Shown here: in pieces, positions 42,113 through 51,149 of the stretch
Numbering within the stretch: the first letter of the stretch is position 1
Layout of the letters: each line of letters opens with the position of its first letter
Origin: Diacronema lutheri
Lineage: Eukaryota; Haptophyta; Pavlovophyceae; Pavlovales; Pavlovaceae
DNA length: 64,000 bases
Direction: 5' to 3'
Assembly: GCA_019448385.1 (NCBI GenBank)
Contig: JAGTXO010000001.1
Coordinates: 744,001 to 808,000, forward strand
Translations under genes and position numbers: made by a program
The notes under the pieces: generated by a model
What the model saw: only the letters and a program-made list of their open reading frames with translations
Database searches by the model: none
What the model was told of the DNA's origin: nothing

Positions 42113-43510
42113 TCACTGCACGGCCGTAGGCGCGCCGCCGCGCTCGTCCACGACGGCCGCGGACATGAGCCACAGCGACATGACGCCCGTGTGCGCCCGC
42201 GACGAGTTGTAGTAGGCGATCGTGCGCATCGGGTGCGACCTCTTGAAGCGCGGCGGCGGCTTGAGCGGCGGCGGGCCCCAGACGCACGGCTGGATGCCGA
42301 CGAGGTAGCCCGCCTCGTCGCCCGCCGCCGTGCCGGTGCCGTACGTCGGCACCGAGCGGCAGACCAGCTGGCCGCTCAGCTCGTCAATGAGCTCAATCGA
42401 CGTGCCGCCGTAGTGCAGATGGCCGACGGCGTGCACGAGCTCGACGAGCTCGTCAGGGTCACCGTGGGCGGACAGGTCAAGCGGCTGCACGTTGGTCGCG
42501 ACGTGCACGCACTCGTGCTGCGGCGTGCCCTCCGCGCACTGCGGGATGTCGTACTCGACGTTGCCGCCGAGGAACGAGTCGACAGCAGCGGCGGCGGGCT
42601 CTGTCACGTCGCAGCACGACGTGGGGTGGAGCTCAATGTCGCGCTCGGGGAGGTGCTCGCGGAAGGTCATCGTGAGCTTGAGGTGGTACGTCGCCGCCGG
42701 CCTACGCACCACGTCCGGCATCTTGTCCGTGTCGACGAGGAAGGCGCCATCCTCGCAGCAGCGGTAACCACCGACATAGGTCTCGAGCGCGCAGCCGCTG
42801 TTGCCCTGAGCGCGCAGCTGGTCGGAGCAGCGGAAGGGCGGGCGCGGGAGGCAGCCGTCGATTGTGCCGCGCGCCAGGTTGATGTGCCGCTGCGGCGTGC
42901 ACGGGCACTCGAGCAGCGGCGCGTGCTCGAGCGAGTGGTCGCGCACGCCGCCCGTGCCGATCAGGTGGAGCACGGACGCAAAGTGCGTCACGCCCGAGAG
43001 GAGGAAGGCGTAGGGCGCGGGCACGCGGTGCGGATTGTTGCGAAACTCGGCGCCAGACGCGCCGCCAAATTGCGAGAAGCCGCTCTTCTTCGCCAGGTGG
43101 CCGTTGGTCCCGCCGACGTGGTGCGCGTGCGCCGGCTTGACGCACTCGCCGCCGATCGGGTCCATGTCGGCCGAGTGGTTGTAGATGCGCCACAGACCCT
43201 CCTCGGTGCCGAGGAAGGTGAGGAAGTGGTGATTGTACGCCTCGTAGAGCGGCGCGCTGCGCTCGTGCCGCGAGAAGCTGCCGTCGCGGCCGCGCGCGTG
43301 CACAACTTCGACGACGTCGACCTCGAACGAGCTCACCGCGATTGTCGTGTTGGCGAGGCGGCGCGCGAGGTCGGGCGGCAGCGCCACGGGCGCGTCCATG
43401 CGATTGTGCACCTCCGAAGGCCGCAGGCGGATGGGCCGCGAGTATACGCTGATCGTGTGCTCCTCCTGAGGGAGCGCCGCGGCGCTCGCGATGAAGAGGG
43501 TGCGCCACAT
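42113..43510 (-). CDS. SURNod19-family secreted protein
   Basis: Product of 465 aa of the stress up-regulated Nod19 family, extracellular or vacuolar proteins known mainly from plants and fungi; their biochemical role is unknown. Matching blocks include PLYEAYNHHFLTFLGTEEGL, SGCALETYVGGYRCCEDGAF and IELHPTSCCDVTEPA, then VGHLHYGGTSIELIDELSGQ, VCRSVPTYGTGTAAGDEAGY and YYNSSRAHTGVMSLWLMSA near the C-terminus, as in the plant proteins. The N-terminus MWRTLFIASAAALPQEEHT is a short hydrophobic signal peptide. Several His residues (YNHHF, HAHHVGG, HLHYGG) could bind metal. There is one uninterrupted frame. The ATG at 43510 is chosen because it begins the signal peptide; the longer frame overlaps the divergent F-box gene. 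Confidence 0.85.
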   Translation of the reverse strand: MWRTLFIASAAALPQEEHTISVYSRPIRLRPSEVHNRMDAPVALPPDLARRLANTTIAVSSFEVDVVEVVHARGRDGSFSRHERSAPLYEAYNHHFLTFLGTEEGLWRIYNHSADMDPIGGECVKPAHAHHVGGTNGHLAKKSGFSQFGGASGAEFRNNPHRVPAPYAFLLSGVTHFASVLHLIGTGGVRDHSLEHAPLLECPCTPQRHINLARGTIDGCLPRPPFRCSDQLRAQGNSGCALETYVGGYRCCEDGAFLVDTDKMPDVVRRPAATYHLKLTMTFREHLPERDIELHPTSCCDVTEPAAAAVDSFLGGNVEYDIPQCAEGTPQHECVHVATNVQPLDLSAHGDPDELVELVHAVGHLHYGGTSIELIDELSGQLVCRSVPTYGTGTAAGDEAGYLVGIQPCVWGPPPLKPPPRFKRSHPMRTIAYYNSSRAHTGVMSLWLMSAAVVDERGGAPTAVQ

Positions 43511-43609
43511 TCCGGTTGGCGGAAGGGACCGATGGAAGTCGCCGAAGGCGGGGAGAAAGCTGAGTGAGGCAAAGTATGGAGTCCGACTAGGATCGTCGCG
43601 GCAAGGGGG
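43511..43609. promoter_or_regulatory. divergent promoter SURNod19 / F-box-like gene
   Basis: 99 bp separate two divergent ATGs. No TATA box or obvious motif is seen. Confidence 0.4.
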
Positions 43610-44371
43610 ATGGGCGCCGGAGCGGACGAACTCCCGAGCGACGTCGCGCAATCCATCGCGGGGCAGCTGGACACGTGCTCGCTGCACTGCCTTGCCATGG
43701 CGAGCAAGAGCTCCCCGCTCTCGCTCGCAGCGCGGCGCGACGAGGCGTGGGCGCCGCACCTGAACGCCGTCTCGGTTCGCCCCGTCGCTGGGCGGGCTGT
43801 GTGGGCGCAGTACCTCGAGTGGCGCCGGAGCGTGTACGGCCCCCGCAGCCGTCTGGCCGCGTGCGAGCGTGGCGAGCTCCCGTTCCTACGCGAGCTCGGC
43901 GCGAGAGCTGACCCGCACGCGCTCGCAGCGCTCCCGGCGCTGCTCAGCCACGGCCTCGTCGTCGACATCGTCAAGCTCTGCGCCCGTGCGCAGCGAGAGC
44001 CCGCGCTTGGCAGCAAGTACGTTGCCGCCGCCAATTGGATCGCGCGGCGCGCGATGTCGCGCGACATTGACGAACGCCGTCTCGCCGCAGCGCTGCGAGA
44101 GGCTGTCCACCGGTGCTTCCCGCCCGGCGCGCAGCAGGCTGATCGGTGGCCGGCGCGGCCGCGGCTGCGCAAGCAGAAGCAGGGCGTCGCCGCGGCCGCG
44201 GCGAGCGCAGATGCCACGCCGCACGAGCTCGAAGTTGCCGAACGCGACGCGCTGGCAGAGCTGCTCTCCAAGCCGGCCGTGCGTACGACGTGCGACACGT
44301 TCGGCAGGTACGGCGTCAGCAAGGGCGCGACCGAGGAGCGGTGGCTGCGCCACGTGACCACCACCTTTTGA
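43610..44371 (+). CDS. F-box-like protein
   Basis: Product of 253 aa. The first 50 residues (ELPSDVAQSIAGQLDTCSLH, CLAMASKSSPLSLAARRDEA, then WAPHL) fit an F-box, the Skp1-binding module of SCF ubiquitin ligases: LP at the start, LD..SL.. in the middle and a final W. The rest is helical (LVVDIVKLCARAQREPALGS, AANWIARRAMSRDIDERRLA) with a basic middle and the ending GATEERWLRHVTTTF. No LRR, WD or kelch repeats are visible to tell the target. The F-box call is by pattern only. A 36-nt poly(G) run lies 20 bp after the stop. Confidence 0.65.
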   Translation: MGAGADELPSDVAQSIAGQLDTCSLHCLAMASKSSPLSLAARRDEAWAPHLNAVSVRPVAGRAVWAQYLEWRRSVYGPRSRLAACERGELPFLRELGARADPHALAALPALLSHGLVVDIVKLCARAQREPALGSKYVAAANWIARRAMSRDIDERRLAAALREAVHRCFPPGAQQADRWPARPRLRKQKQGVAAAAASADATPHELEVAERDALAELLSKPAVRTTCDTFGRYGVSKGATEERWLRHVTTTF

Positions 44372-44389
44372 CGCGCGTGATGGCACGGC

Positions 44390-44428
<39 letters not shown>

Positions 44429-45300
44429 TGGGCGCTGTCGGCCTGAGCACGGCCCAGAGAGGAGAGACACGGCCCGGGAGGTGCGCCGCACTGACGGCCA
44501 GGGCACGCCTCCTTCACACGCGCGCACAACGGTCGCGCTTGCAGACTTCAACGGTGCGCTCCGCGATCGCGCTTGGCACGTACGCCGGGTCGGGCTGAGA
44601 GAAGGTGACTGTGACGCGTTGCAGTCGCAGGTCGGCCTGGCGCACATCAGCAGCGTCGCCGCCGTGCCAAACGTCAACAGGCCCGACTGCGCCGAGCAAC
44701 GCATGTGCCGACGAGACTGCTCGCGCATGAGCTCGCCTCTGGACGTGCCGGCGAACGCGCATGACGCGAGGGCGGCGATGGCGAGCGACGCAGGCCCGCG
44801 CCAACGCGCGCCGTTGCCCGGCGTGCCCAGCGCGAGTGTCGCGGTGGGCTGCACGGCCTGCGCGGCAGCGAGGAGGCCGAAGAGGGGGGGAGGGCTGCGT
44901 GTTGCGCATCAGGTAGCCATGTCTCCAACTCGAGCTCAGGCCGCACGCCACGTGTGCTGAGGTAGCGTGGCGCAACCGCGGGGGCGTGGCACCAATGTGA
45001 CGGTAGCCCAGCGCGGGCACGTGCAGGCGTGGCGAGCGCGATGGCGGGCAGCAGCTGCAGCGCCACGAGGGCGGTTTTCCGCGGCACGTTTGCGCGCGCG
45101 AGCGCGAAGCTGCTCTGCCGCAGGCTGCATTCCGCTCACAAGAGCGTCGAGCACGCTCGCCTCGCCCAGGTCCTCGGCGCGTGCGAGGGTGCGCGCGGTG
45201 ATCTCGAGGCGCGTGCGGCGCGCCGTGGCGCCATCGTGCCCTTTTCAGGAGACGGGGTTGAGCGACTGCTCGACGGACGCGCTCGCCGACGAGGGCAGGC
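44372..45300. other. no confident gene
   Basis: Intergenic between the F-box-like and RRM genes. It starts with the poly(G) run. Minus-strand frames here read like a leader peptide (PRKTALVALQLLPAIALA) but begin with GTG, not ATG, and have no family match; the plus-strand frames are low complexity. Confidence 0.4.
44392..44427. repeat. poly(G) run of 36
   Basis: 36 consecutive G residues, the longest homopolymer in the window. It may form a G-quadruplex and its length is likely polymorphic or uncertain in the assembly. Confidence 0.9.
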
Positions 45301-46044
45301 ATGTCGGCTGGTGCGAACGCGCACTTCAAGTGCTTCCTCGGCAACCTGAGCCACTCGACCGATGAGGCTGCGCTCAAGAAGGCGCTTGAGCACATCGAGT
45401 CCTTCGCGGGCGTCAAGGTCATGTACGACAAGTTTGACGGCAAGCCGCGCGGCTTTGGGTGGGCCTACTTCAACGATACGCAGGGGATGAAAGCGGCGCA
45501 TGCGCTGAGCAATCGGATCCTCATCCACGGCCGCGCCGTCCTCATTCAGCCCCCGCGCGACGCCAACGACGGCGGCGACGACCCGGGCGCACCCGCGCCC
45601 AAGCGGCGCAAGCCGCACAAGCCGATCCACGGCGCCATTGAGATTGCTCACGCGGGCTACGCGGAGATGGACAAGAGCGCCTACCAGATGGCGCTCATCA
45701 ACCAGCGGCGGCAGCGCACAGTCGAGGATCCGGCCGCTGGCGGGGAGCTGGGCGCCGGGCTGCTGCTCCCACAAACGCTCACGCCCGACGCCGGCCCGCG
45801 CGGCAAGCAACAGCTCGTGCCGGCGGTCAAAATGACCGTGCGCGCCAAGCCAAAGGCTGCAGGCGCGGCGGTCGGAAGCGCAGGCGCGCCGGCGCTCGGG
45901 CCGAGAAGCAAAGTGGCTGCGCCCGCCGCCTGTGACGAGCCCGCGCAAACCCCTGCGGCGGGCGCACACGCAGAGGCCGGCGCGCCGAGCGGGGCGATCG
46001 CCGGGCTGCTCGCCGCATATGGCGACACTGACGATTCCGACTGA
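45301..46044 (+). CDS. single-RRM RNA-binding protein
   Basis: Product of 247 aa. Residues about 8-85 are an RRM: FKCFLGNLSHSTDEAALKKA (RNP2), then GKPRGFGWAYFNDTQGMKAA (RNP1, KxRGFGxAYF) and ILIHGRAVLIQPP. A basic segment KRRKPHKPI follows and could act as a nuclear-localisation signal, then a disordered Ala/Pro-rich region and an acidic end DTDDSD. The layout is like nucleolar or ribosome-biogenesis RRM proteins, but the exact family is not clear. Its 3' end is convergent with the CCCH gene, 58 bp apart. Confidence 0.8.
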   Translation: MSAGANAHFKCFLGNLSHSTDEAALKKALEHIESFAGVKVMYDKFDGKPRGFGWAYFNDTQGMKAAHALSNRILIHGRAVLIQPPRDANDGGDDPGAPAPKRRKPHKPIHGAIEIAHAGYAEMDKSAYQMALINQRRQRTVEDPAAGGELGAGLLLPQTLTPDAGPRGKQQLVPAVKMTVRAKPKAAGAAVGSAGAPALGPRSKVAAPAACDEPAQTPAAGAHAEAGAPSGAIAGLLAAYGDTDDSD

Positions 46045-46102
46045 CCAACTTTTTGCTGTGCGCCCGTCGTTGGCCTTCCCCATGCGCGTTGGCCGCGCTC
46101 GC

Positions 46103-48256
46103 TCACTCTCCCCAATCGCTATAAAGGCCGTGCCGGCGCACGCCGCGGCCGTGCATAGCGGGCTCGGGCTCGGCGGGGCGCGCGCGCGGCCGCTCGTCGC
46201 GATCGTAGCGGCTGCGTGGCGCGTGCCGGTCCCTCTCGTGCCGAGAGGGTGCGTGCCCGCCATCGTACTCACGCCAGCCGCCGCGCGCCGGGGGTGCATG
46301 CTCCGGCCGATGCGCGCGGGCGGACAGGTGGGCGCGGCCGCGATAATCATAGTCGTCGTGCGAGTAGACACGCTCGCGCTCGCGCCCGCGCCCACGCTCG
46401 CGTTCGCGGCTGCGGCTGCGGCCGCGGCTGTGGCCGCGGCTGCGGCCGCGGCTGTGGCCGCGGCCGCGGCTGCGGCTGCGGCTGCGGCTGCGGCTGCGTG
46501 GGCGGTACCTCTGCCCCTCCGTGTCGAGCAGGCCATGCTGGTCCGTCTCAGGCAAGCCGCTCGTGTCGGCTGGCGCGGCGCGATCGGCGGGCGCCTCGCG
46601 CTCGCGCTCGCCATCTGCCACGCGAGCGCCCTCGTCGTGCGACTGCGCCGGCGGCGGCTGCGCCGCGCTCGTCGTCGCGAGCTTGGACTTGAGCAGTGCG
46701 AGCTTTTGCTGCGCGGCGGCACGCTTGGCCTCAGCCTGGAATGGGGTGGGATGGGGTGGGATGGGATGGGGTGGGATGGGGTGGGATGGGGTGGGATGGG
46801 TTTGGGTAGTATGGTATCGAGCGCATGGGCCTCCGCCCATGCGCGCTGCGCGGCGCGGCGGCCGGGGAGGTCCCAAGGCAACGCGCGAGGGCGAGAGGCA
46901 GGCTCGCGCCGCGCACACCTCCTCTGGGCTAATGCTCGGCTGGGCGGGCGGCGCGGCGGCGCCGACGCCAAAGAGAGACGCGAGGCCGCCCGCACCGGTC
47001 ATAGGCAGCCCTGCGAGCTCGACCGAGCCGGGCGGCAGTTTGCCCTGCCGTACCTTGTCGGCGAGCACGTCCGGGTGATCGGGCGGCAAGTGCCGGTACT
47101 TGCACACCTCGCCGCGCTGCAGCCGACTGCACACGCCTCGATTCACAAAATCAAAGCAGAGCGTCGCGCCACCCAGCGGGTCAGCGCCGAGCAGCGCGGC
47201 GGCGGTGGCCGCGCCGCTGTCGGCAGGCGCAAGGCCGAGCACGGAGAGGGCCTGCGCCATCGTCATCTTGCCCTGCCGCACCTTGTCGCTCACCACGTCA
47301 GGGTGATTTGGCGGCAGGTGGCGGTAGCGGCAGCTTTCGCCACGCTGCAGCCGCGCGCACACGCCCGAGTTGATGAAGTCGAGGCAGAGCGGGTGGTGCG
47401 GGCCAGGGTCGGCTGGGACGCCGGGCAGTTGCGGCGGTACGACGCTGCCCGGGAAGAGCAGCGGCACGCCGCCAAGCGCGCCCACCGTCAGCTGCGCGGC
47501 CGCCTGCGCCTGCGCCTGCGCCGCCGCCTGCGCCGCGAGCTGCGCCTGCGCCTGCGCCGCCGCCGCCGCGATCGCCGCCGGATCGAGCGCGGGCGCGAGC
47601 GCGCCGACAGCGAGCGGCGGCGCCACGGCGGGCAGCGCCGCCGCGAGCAGCGATGGCGGCGGCGGCGGCGGCGGCGGGAGCAAGCCGGCTGCGATGCCGA
47701 GGGCCGCGGACGGAATCATGGGCGGCGGAAGCGGTTGCTTGCCCGTGCGTGCACGGTCGGCGAGAACGTCAGGGTGGTCGGGTGGCAGGTGGCGGTAGCG
47801 GCAGCTCTCGCCACGCTGCAGCCGCGAGCACACGCCCGAATTGATGAACTCAAAGCAAAGCGGGTCGCTCTCCCGCGCGGTGCCGATCGACGCGGCCGCG
47901 CCCGCGCCCGCCGCCGTTGGCGCGAGGGCGCTCAGCGCGTCGACCACGGGCAGCGCGGGCGCGGGCGGCGGTGGCGGCGGCGCGTTCGGATCAGTGAGCT
48001 GCCCTGGCGGCACCCACGCCCCCTTGCTCCCGTCCGCGCGCACGTAGTGCACGTCGTACACGTAGTGCTCTGGGATCCAGCTGGGACGGCTCGGCTTGGG
48101 AGGGGGCACGCCGATTGTACCGTCGATCACTCCGCCCGATGTGAAGCCCATGCGCATGGCGACGGGCGGCGCTGGTGGCACCGGCGCGTCGGAGGGCTCG
48201 CCCGCCGCTGCAGCCGCCGCCGGCGGCGGCGGCGGAGGCGGGAGCGAATGGTTCAT
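46103..48256 (-). CDS. triple CCCH zinc-finger protein with RS-rich tail, two exons
   Basis: 656 aa after removal of a 183-bp intron at 46736-46918 (GTGTGC...TTCCAG; joined length divisible by three). Three near-identical zinc fingers (CFEFINSGVCSRLQRGESC then RYRH, and two variants) have spacing C-x8-C-x8-C-x3-H, each followed by LPPDHPDVLADK-type sequence. CCCH fingers bind single-stranded RNA. Poly-Pro and Ala/Gln-rich linkers separate them. After the intron comes a helix AEAKRAAAQQKLALLKSKLA and then an Arg-Ser/Arg-Gly/Arg-Glu tail (YRPRSRSRSRSRSRGRGHSR) like splicing factors. A nuclear mRNA-processing role is the likely reading. The near identity of the three fingers points to recent internal duplication. 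Confidence 0.85.
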   Translation of the reverse strand: MNHSLPPPPPPPAAAAAAGEPSDAPVPPAPPVAMRMGFTSGGVIDGTIGVPPPKPSRPSWIPEHYVYDVHYVRADGSKGAWVPPGQLTDPNAPPPPPPAPALPVVDALSALAPTAAGAGAAASIGTARESDPLCFEFINSGVCSRLQRGESCRYRHLPPDHPDVLADRARTGKQPLPPPMIPSAALGIAAGLLPPPPPPPPSLLAAALPAVAPPLAVGALAPALDPAAIAAAAAQAQAQLAAQAAAQAQAQAAAQLTVGALGGVPLLFPGSVVPPQLPGVPADPGPHHPLCLDFINSGVCARLQRGESCRYRHLPPNHPDVVSDKVRQGKMTMAQALSVLGLAPADSGAATAAALLGADPLGGATLCFDFVNRGVCSRLQRGEVCKYRHLPPDHPDVLADKVRQGKLPPGSVELAGLPMTGAGGLASLFGVGAAAPPAQPSISPEEVCAARACLSPSRVALGPPRPPRRAARMGGGPCARYHTTQTHPTPSHPIPPHPIPPHPTPFQAEAKRAAAQQKLALLKSKLATTSAAQPPPAQSHDEGARVADGEREREAPADRAAPADTSGLPETDQHGLLDTEGQRYRPRSRSRSRSRSRGRGHSRGRSRGHSRGRSRSRERERGRGRERERVYSHDDYDYRGRAHLSARAHRPEHAPPARGGWREYDGGHAPSRHERDRHAPRSRYDRDERPRARPAEPEPAMHGRGVRRHGLYSDWGE
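46741..46800. repeat. ATGGGGTGGG-type minisatellite in an intron
   Basis: About six copies of a 10-bp unit with variants, filling the 3' end of the CCCH-gene intron. On the coding strand it is C-rich (CCCATCCCAC) and directly precedes the TTCCAG acceptor, so it doubles as the polypyrimidine tract. Confidence 0.85.
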
Positions 48257-49057
48257 GGCTGCCTAGGCGCACAAATGGCCGACAGAGGCTGCGCGGGCTG
48301 GCGCGCGCGCGACCCAGCTGGCTAGGTCAGGCGCGCTGCGTGAAGGCGGATGGCGACGCGGCGCTGCAGCGCTGGCGCGCGGCGCCTTGGAGGTGTCGGA
48401 AGCGTCCGCTGGGCTGCGTTGAGGCCTGCGACGCGTCCGCGGCCGCGCAGGCGCGCGCGCGCGCAGGCGGCGCGGGATGTGCGGTGCGCGGCTGAGCAGA
48501 GCGAGCGCGCGGCGCGCACGTGAGAACGGCGGCCACGTGGGCGGCGTGAGCGCCGCGGCGTCGCGGGCACCGCTGCGCGGCGGAGGGTCAGATTACTTGA
48601 TTGCAGGGTCTGATCATAAGAGACGGGGCCGAGCCAGGGGGCCGCGCGGCAGGGGAGGGAGAGGGGAGAGGACAGGGAAGGTGCGGGAAGGGCGTGCAAG
48701 GGAGAGCGTGCTGTGTGGGTGGGTGAATGGGCTGTCGCGCCCGCCTTTGCGGCCGCACCGGCACTCGAGGTGTGCCGTCTCACGAGAGGCGCTCATGCTC
48801 TCTCCTCGCAGACCGCGCCGCGCCCGCGAGGCCAGAGCTGGCGCTCGGGCGGGTGAGCAACGGGCGCAGGCGAGGGGCCGTAGCGGCCCGGGCGGCTGCC
48901 CGTCCTCAGTCCTTTTACTTCAAAGTCATCCCCTCGCCCACCTCGCGGCGCGCACCGCGGCCGATGCGCTCTTACCGATGGCGGCACGCGACCAAACCAG
49001 GGAAAGCGGAAAGCCGCCTCTGTGATGAATCGTTGAAGTGGGTTCGTGCCGTCCTCG
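48257..49057. other. 800-bp divergent intergenic region
   Basis: Between the CCCH gene and the transporter, one of the largest gaps among the right-hand host genes. It has a less GC-rich patch around 48590-48625. Frames on both strands lack domains; leaders and promoters of both genes probably lie here. Confidence 0.45.
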
Positions 49058-50914
49058 ATGGCCGCGCCGCCGGCCGCGGATGCGGCGCGCGTGCCAGTGC
49101 GATTGGGCGAAACGAGAGCGTCGGCCTCGTCGGGCAAGTCGGAGGATGGCGAATGGCCGCCGCACCTCGGCGGCGTGCGGCCGAGCCCGTGGTCGGGCCC
49201 GCGCCTGCACGGGTGCGAGCCCGACGCGGACGACCCGGAGGCGATCGAGGAGCTGTGCCTCGGCGCGCCGGCCGACGCGGTGGCGCACCCACCGTCCGAG
49301 CGCGTCCTCGGGGTGATCGCCGTTGCGATGATCAGCTTCTTCAACGTGAGCGGCGGCCCGATCGGCTCGGAGCAGACGATTGCGGCGGCGGGCCCCGTGA
49401 TTGGGCTCGGCGCGCTCGGCGTGATGTGGCTCGCGTTCTCGGTGCCGCAGGCGCTCGTGACGGCCGAGCTGTCGTCGGCATTTCCGCAGAACGGCGGCTA
49501 CTCCCTTTGGGTCGAGGCTGCTTTCGGTCGCTTCTGGGGCATCCAGGAGTCGTACTGGTCGTGGTGCTCGGGCGTGGTTGACAACGCGCTCTACCCGGTG
49601 CTGCTCTTCTCGACGCTCAGCGCGCTGCTCGACGGCTCGTGGAGCGACGTGATTGGGGCGGAGGACGATGGCAGCGGCGAGGAGGAGGACTTGCCCAACC
49701 TGTGGGCGTGCATCAGCTCGCGCAAGTGCGCGGCAGCTTACTGCATCAAGCTGCTGATCGCGGTGCTCTTCACCGCACCAAACGTCCTCTCGGTCAACCT
49801 CGTTGGACAGGGCCTGCAGGCGCTCTGCGCGCTCGTGCTCGCGCCGTACGTGCTGCTCTCCGCCCTCGCCTTGCGTAAGCCCAACCCGTCGCGCTGGACC
49901 GAACGCACAGCCGACGGCCTCGTCGACTGGCCCACCCTCCTCTCCGTCCTCTACTGGAACGTGAGCGGCTGGGATTGCGCGTCCACGTTTGCGGGCGAGG
50001 TCAAGCAGCCGGGGCGCACATACCCGCGCGGGCTCGGGCTCGCGCTCGTCATCATGCTCCTTGCGTACGCGCTGCCCCTCTTTGCCGCCGCCGGCTGCGA
50101 CGACGCGGGCGACTGGCGCGAGTGGAAGGACGGCTCGTTCGCAACGATCGCGCGCGGCGTCGGCGGCGAGTGGCTGGGCGTTCTCGTCATCGTCTCGTCG
50201 GCGCTGGGCAACTGGGGCCTCTTCGCGTCGGAGCTGCTCGAGGACTCGTACCAGCTACTCGGCATGGCCGAGGCGGGGATGGCGCCACGCTTCTTCGGAC
50301 GCCGCCACCCGCGCTTCCATACGCCTGTGAACGCGATCTTTTTTCAATTCGCCATCATCGCGGTGCTGATCGGTTTTGACTTCAACACGATTCTCACCAT
50401 CGACAACTTCTTCTCCGCGACGCAAGCCGCCCTCGAGTTTGCCGCGTGCATCAAGCTGCGCATCAGCCGGCCCGACCTGGCCCGCCCCTTCCGCATCCCG
50501 CTCTCGACCTGCGGCCTCGTCGCGATGCTCGTCGTGCCCACCGCCCTCAGCGGAGCGACGGCCTACGCGTGCGTCACCGCGTCGGTGGGCGCGGCCGTCG
50601 TCAACTCGCTCGCCGTCCTTGGCGGCGGATGCCTCTACGCGTGCGTCTACCGCTCGTGCTGCCCGCTGCCGTGCTGGCGCAGGCGCAGGCGGCTCGGCTC
50701 AGCGCAGCGCGCGAGCACGGCACCGTCGCCACCGCCGCTGCCGCCGGCGACCGCCGACGCGCTGCGCGAGCGGTTGCTCGATGTTGACAGCGGGCGCCAG
50801 CGCGGCGTGTATGGCGCCGCGCGCTCACCAGACGTACCGGGCCACGAGGGCAGCCGCGGGCCGGCGAGCGCCCCACAACCGTTGGCCGACGCGCCACGTC
50901 TTCGGGGGGCGTAG
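49058..50914 (+). CDS. APC-superfamily amino-acid/polyamine permease (PUT/LAT type)
   Basis: Product of 618 aa. A long hydrophilic N-terminus is followed by about twelve membrane helices. The first helix has the substrate signature FNVSGGPIGSEQTIAAAGPV, then LSSAFPQNGGYSLWVEAAFG and FWGIQESYWSWCSGVVDNAL, strongly typical of plant/trypanosome polyamine uptake transporters. Further matches are LLSVLYWNVSGWDCASTFAG, EVKQPGRTYPRGLGLALVIM and FHTPVNAIFF. It imports polyamines or cationic amino acids with protons across the plasma or an internal membrane. The C-terminus has Cys-rich and Arg-rich patches after the last helix (CCPLPCWRRRRRL), possible palmitoylation and retention signals. A start codon upstream would be GTG; the ATG at 49058 is used. 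Confidence 0.88.
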   Translation: MAAPPAADAARVPVRLGETRASASSGKSEDGEWPPHLGGVRPSPWSGPRLHGCEPDADDPEAIEELCLGAPADAVAHPPSERVLGVIAVAMISFFNVSGGPIGSEQTIAAAGPVIGLGALGVMWLAFSVPQALVTAELSSAFPQNGGYSLWVEAAFGRFWGIQESYWSWCSGVVDNALYPVLLFSTLSALLDGSWSDVIGAEDDGSGEEEDLPNLWACISSRKCAAAYCIKLLIAVLFTAPNVLSVNLVGQGLQALCALVLAPYVLLSALALRKPNPSRWTERTADGLVDWPTLLSVLYWNVSGWDCASTFAGEVKQPGRTYPRGLGLALVIMLLAYALPLFAAAGCDDAGDWREWKDGSFATIARGVGGEWLGVLVIVSSALGNWGLFASELLEDSYQLLGMAEAGMAPRFFGRRHPRFHTPVNAIFFQFAIIAVLIGFDFNTILTIDNFFSATQAALEFAACIKLRISRPDLARPFRIPLSTCGLVAMLVVPTALSGATAYACVTASVGAAVVNSLAVLGGGCLYACVYRSCCPLPCWRRRRRLGSAQRASTAPSPPPLPPATADALRERLLDVDSGRQRGVYGAARSPDVPGHEGSRGPASAPQPLADAPRLRGA

Positions 50915-51149
50915 CGCGTGCCGCGAGCGCCCGCGCCGATTCTCGATCCGCATCGCGCGCGCACGCGCGGAGCGTGCGCCGGGCTTCGCCTGGCGGCTTG
51001 GCCCACTTGCCGGCGCATCGCGGCGACACGCGCGCCCGCATGCCCCTCAGCTTACAGGCGCTGCGCGCATGTCTCTCGTGGGGGTCGGCGCACATGTCAG
51101 TACGTGAAGGGAAAAGGGGGGCGGCCCCCGCGGACGACGTCCCTTCTTT

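Noticed and set aside
41954-43567. A 537-codon plus-strand frame opposite the SURNod19 gene
   Set aside because: The minus strand matches SURNod19 end to end; the plus frame has only Arg/Val/Ala bias.
44520-45087. Minus-strand frame with a leader-like start (PRKTALVALQLLPAIALA) and a GTGCGG donor
   Set aside because: The apparent first codon is GTG and no ATG is available nearby; the continuation has no family match and no stop before the poly(G) run.
46741-46800. CRISPR-like array
   Set aside because: Units are 10 bp with no unique spacers and lie in a eukaryotic intron.
48257-49057. tRNA or snRNA gene in the large divergent spacer
   Set aside because: No cloverleaf with A and B boxes, and no U1, U2, U4 or U6 core sequence, could be seen by eye.
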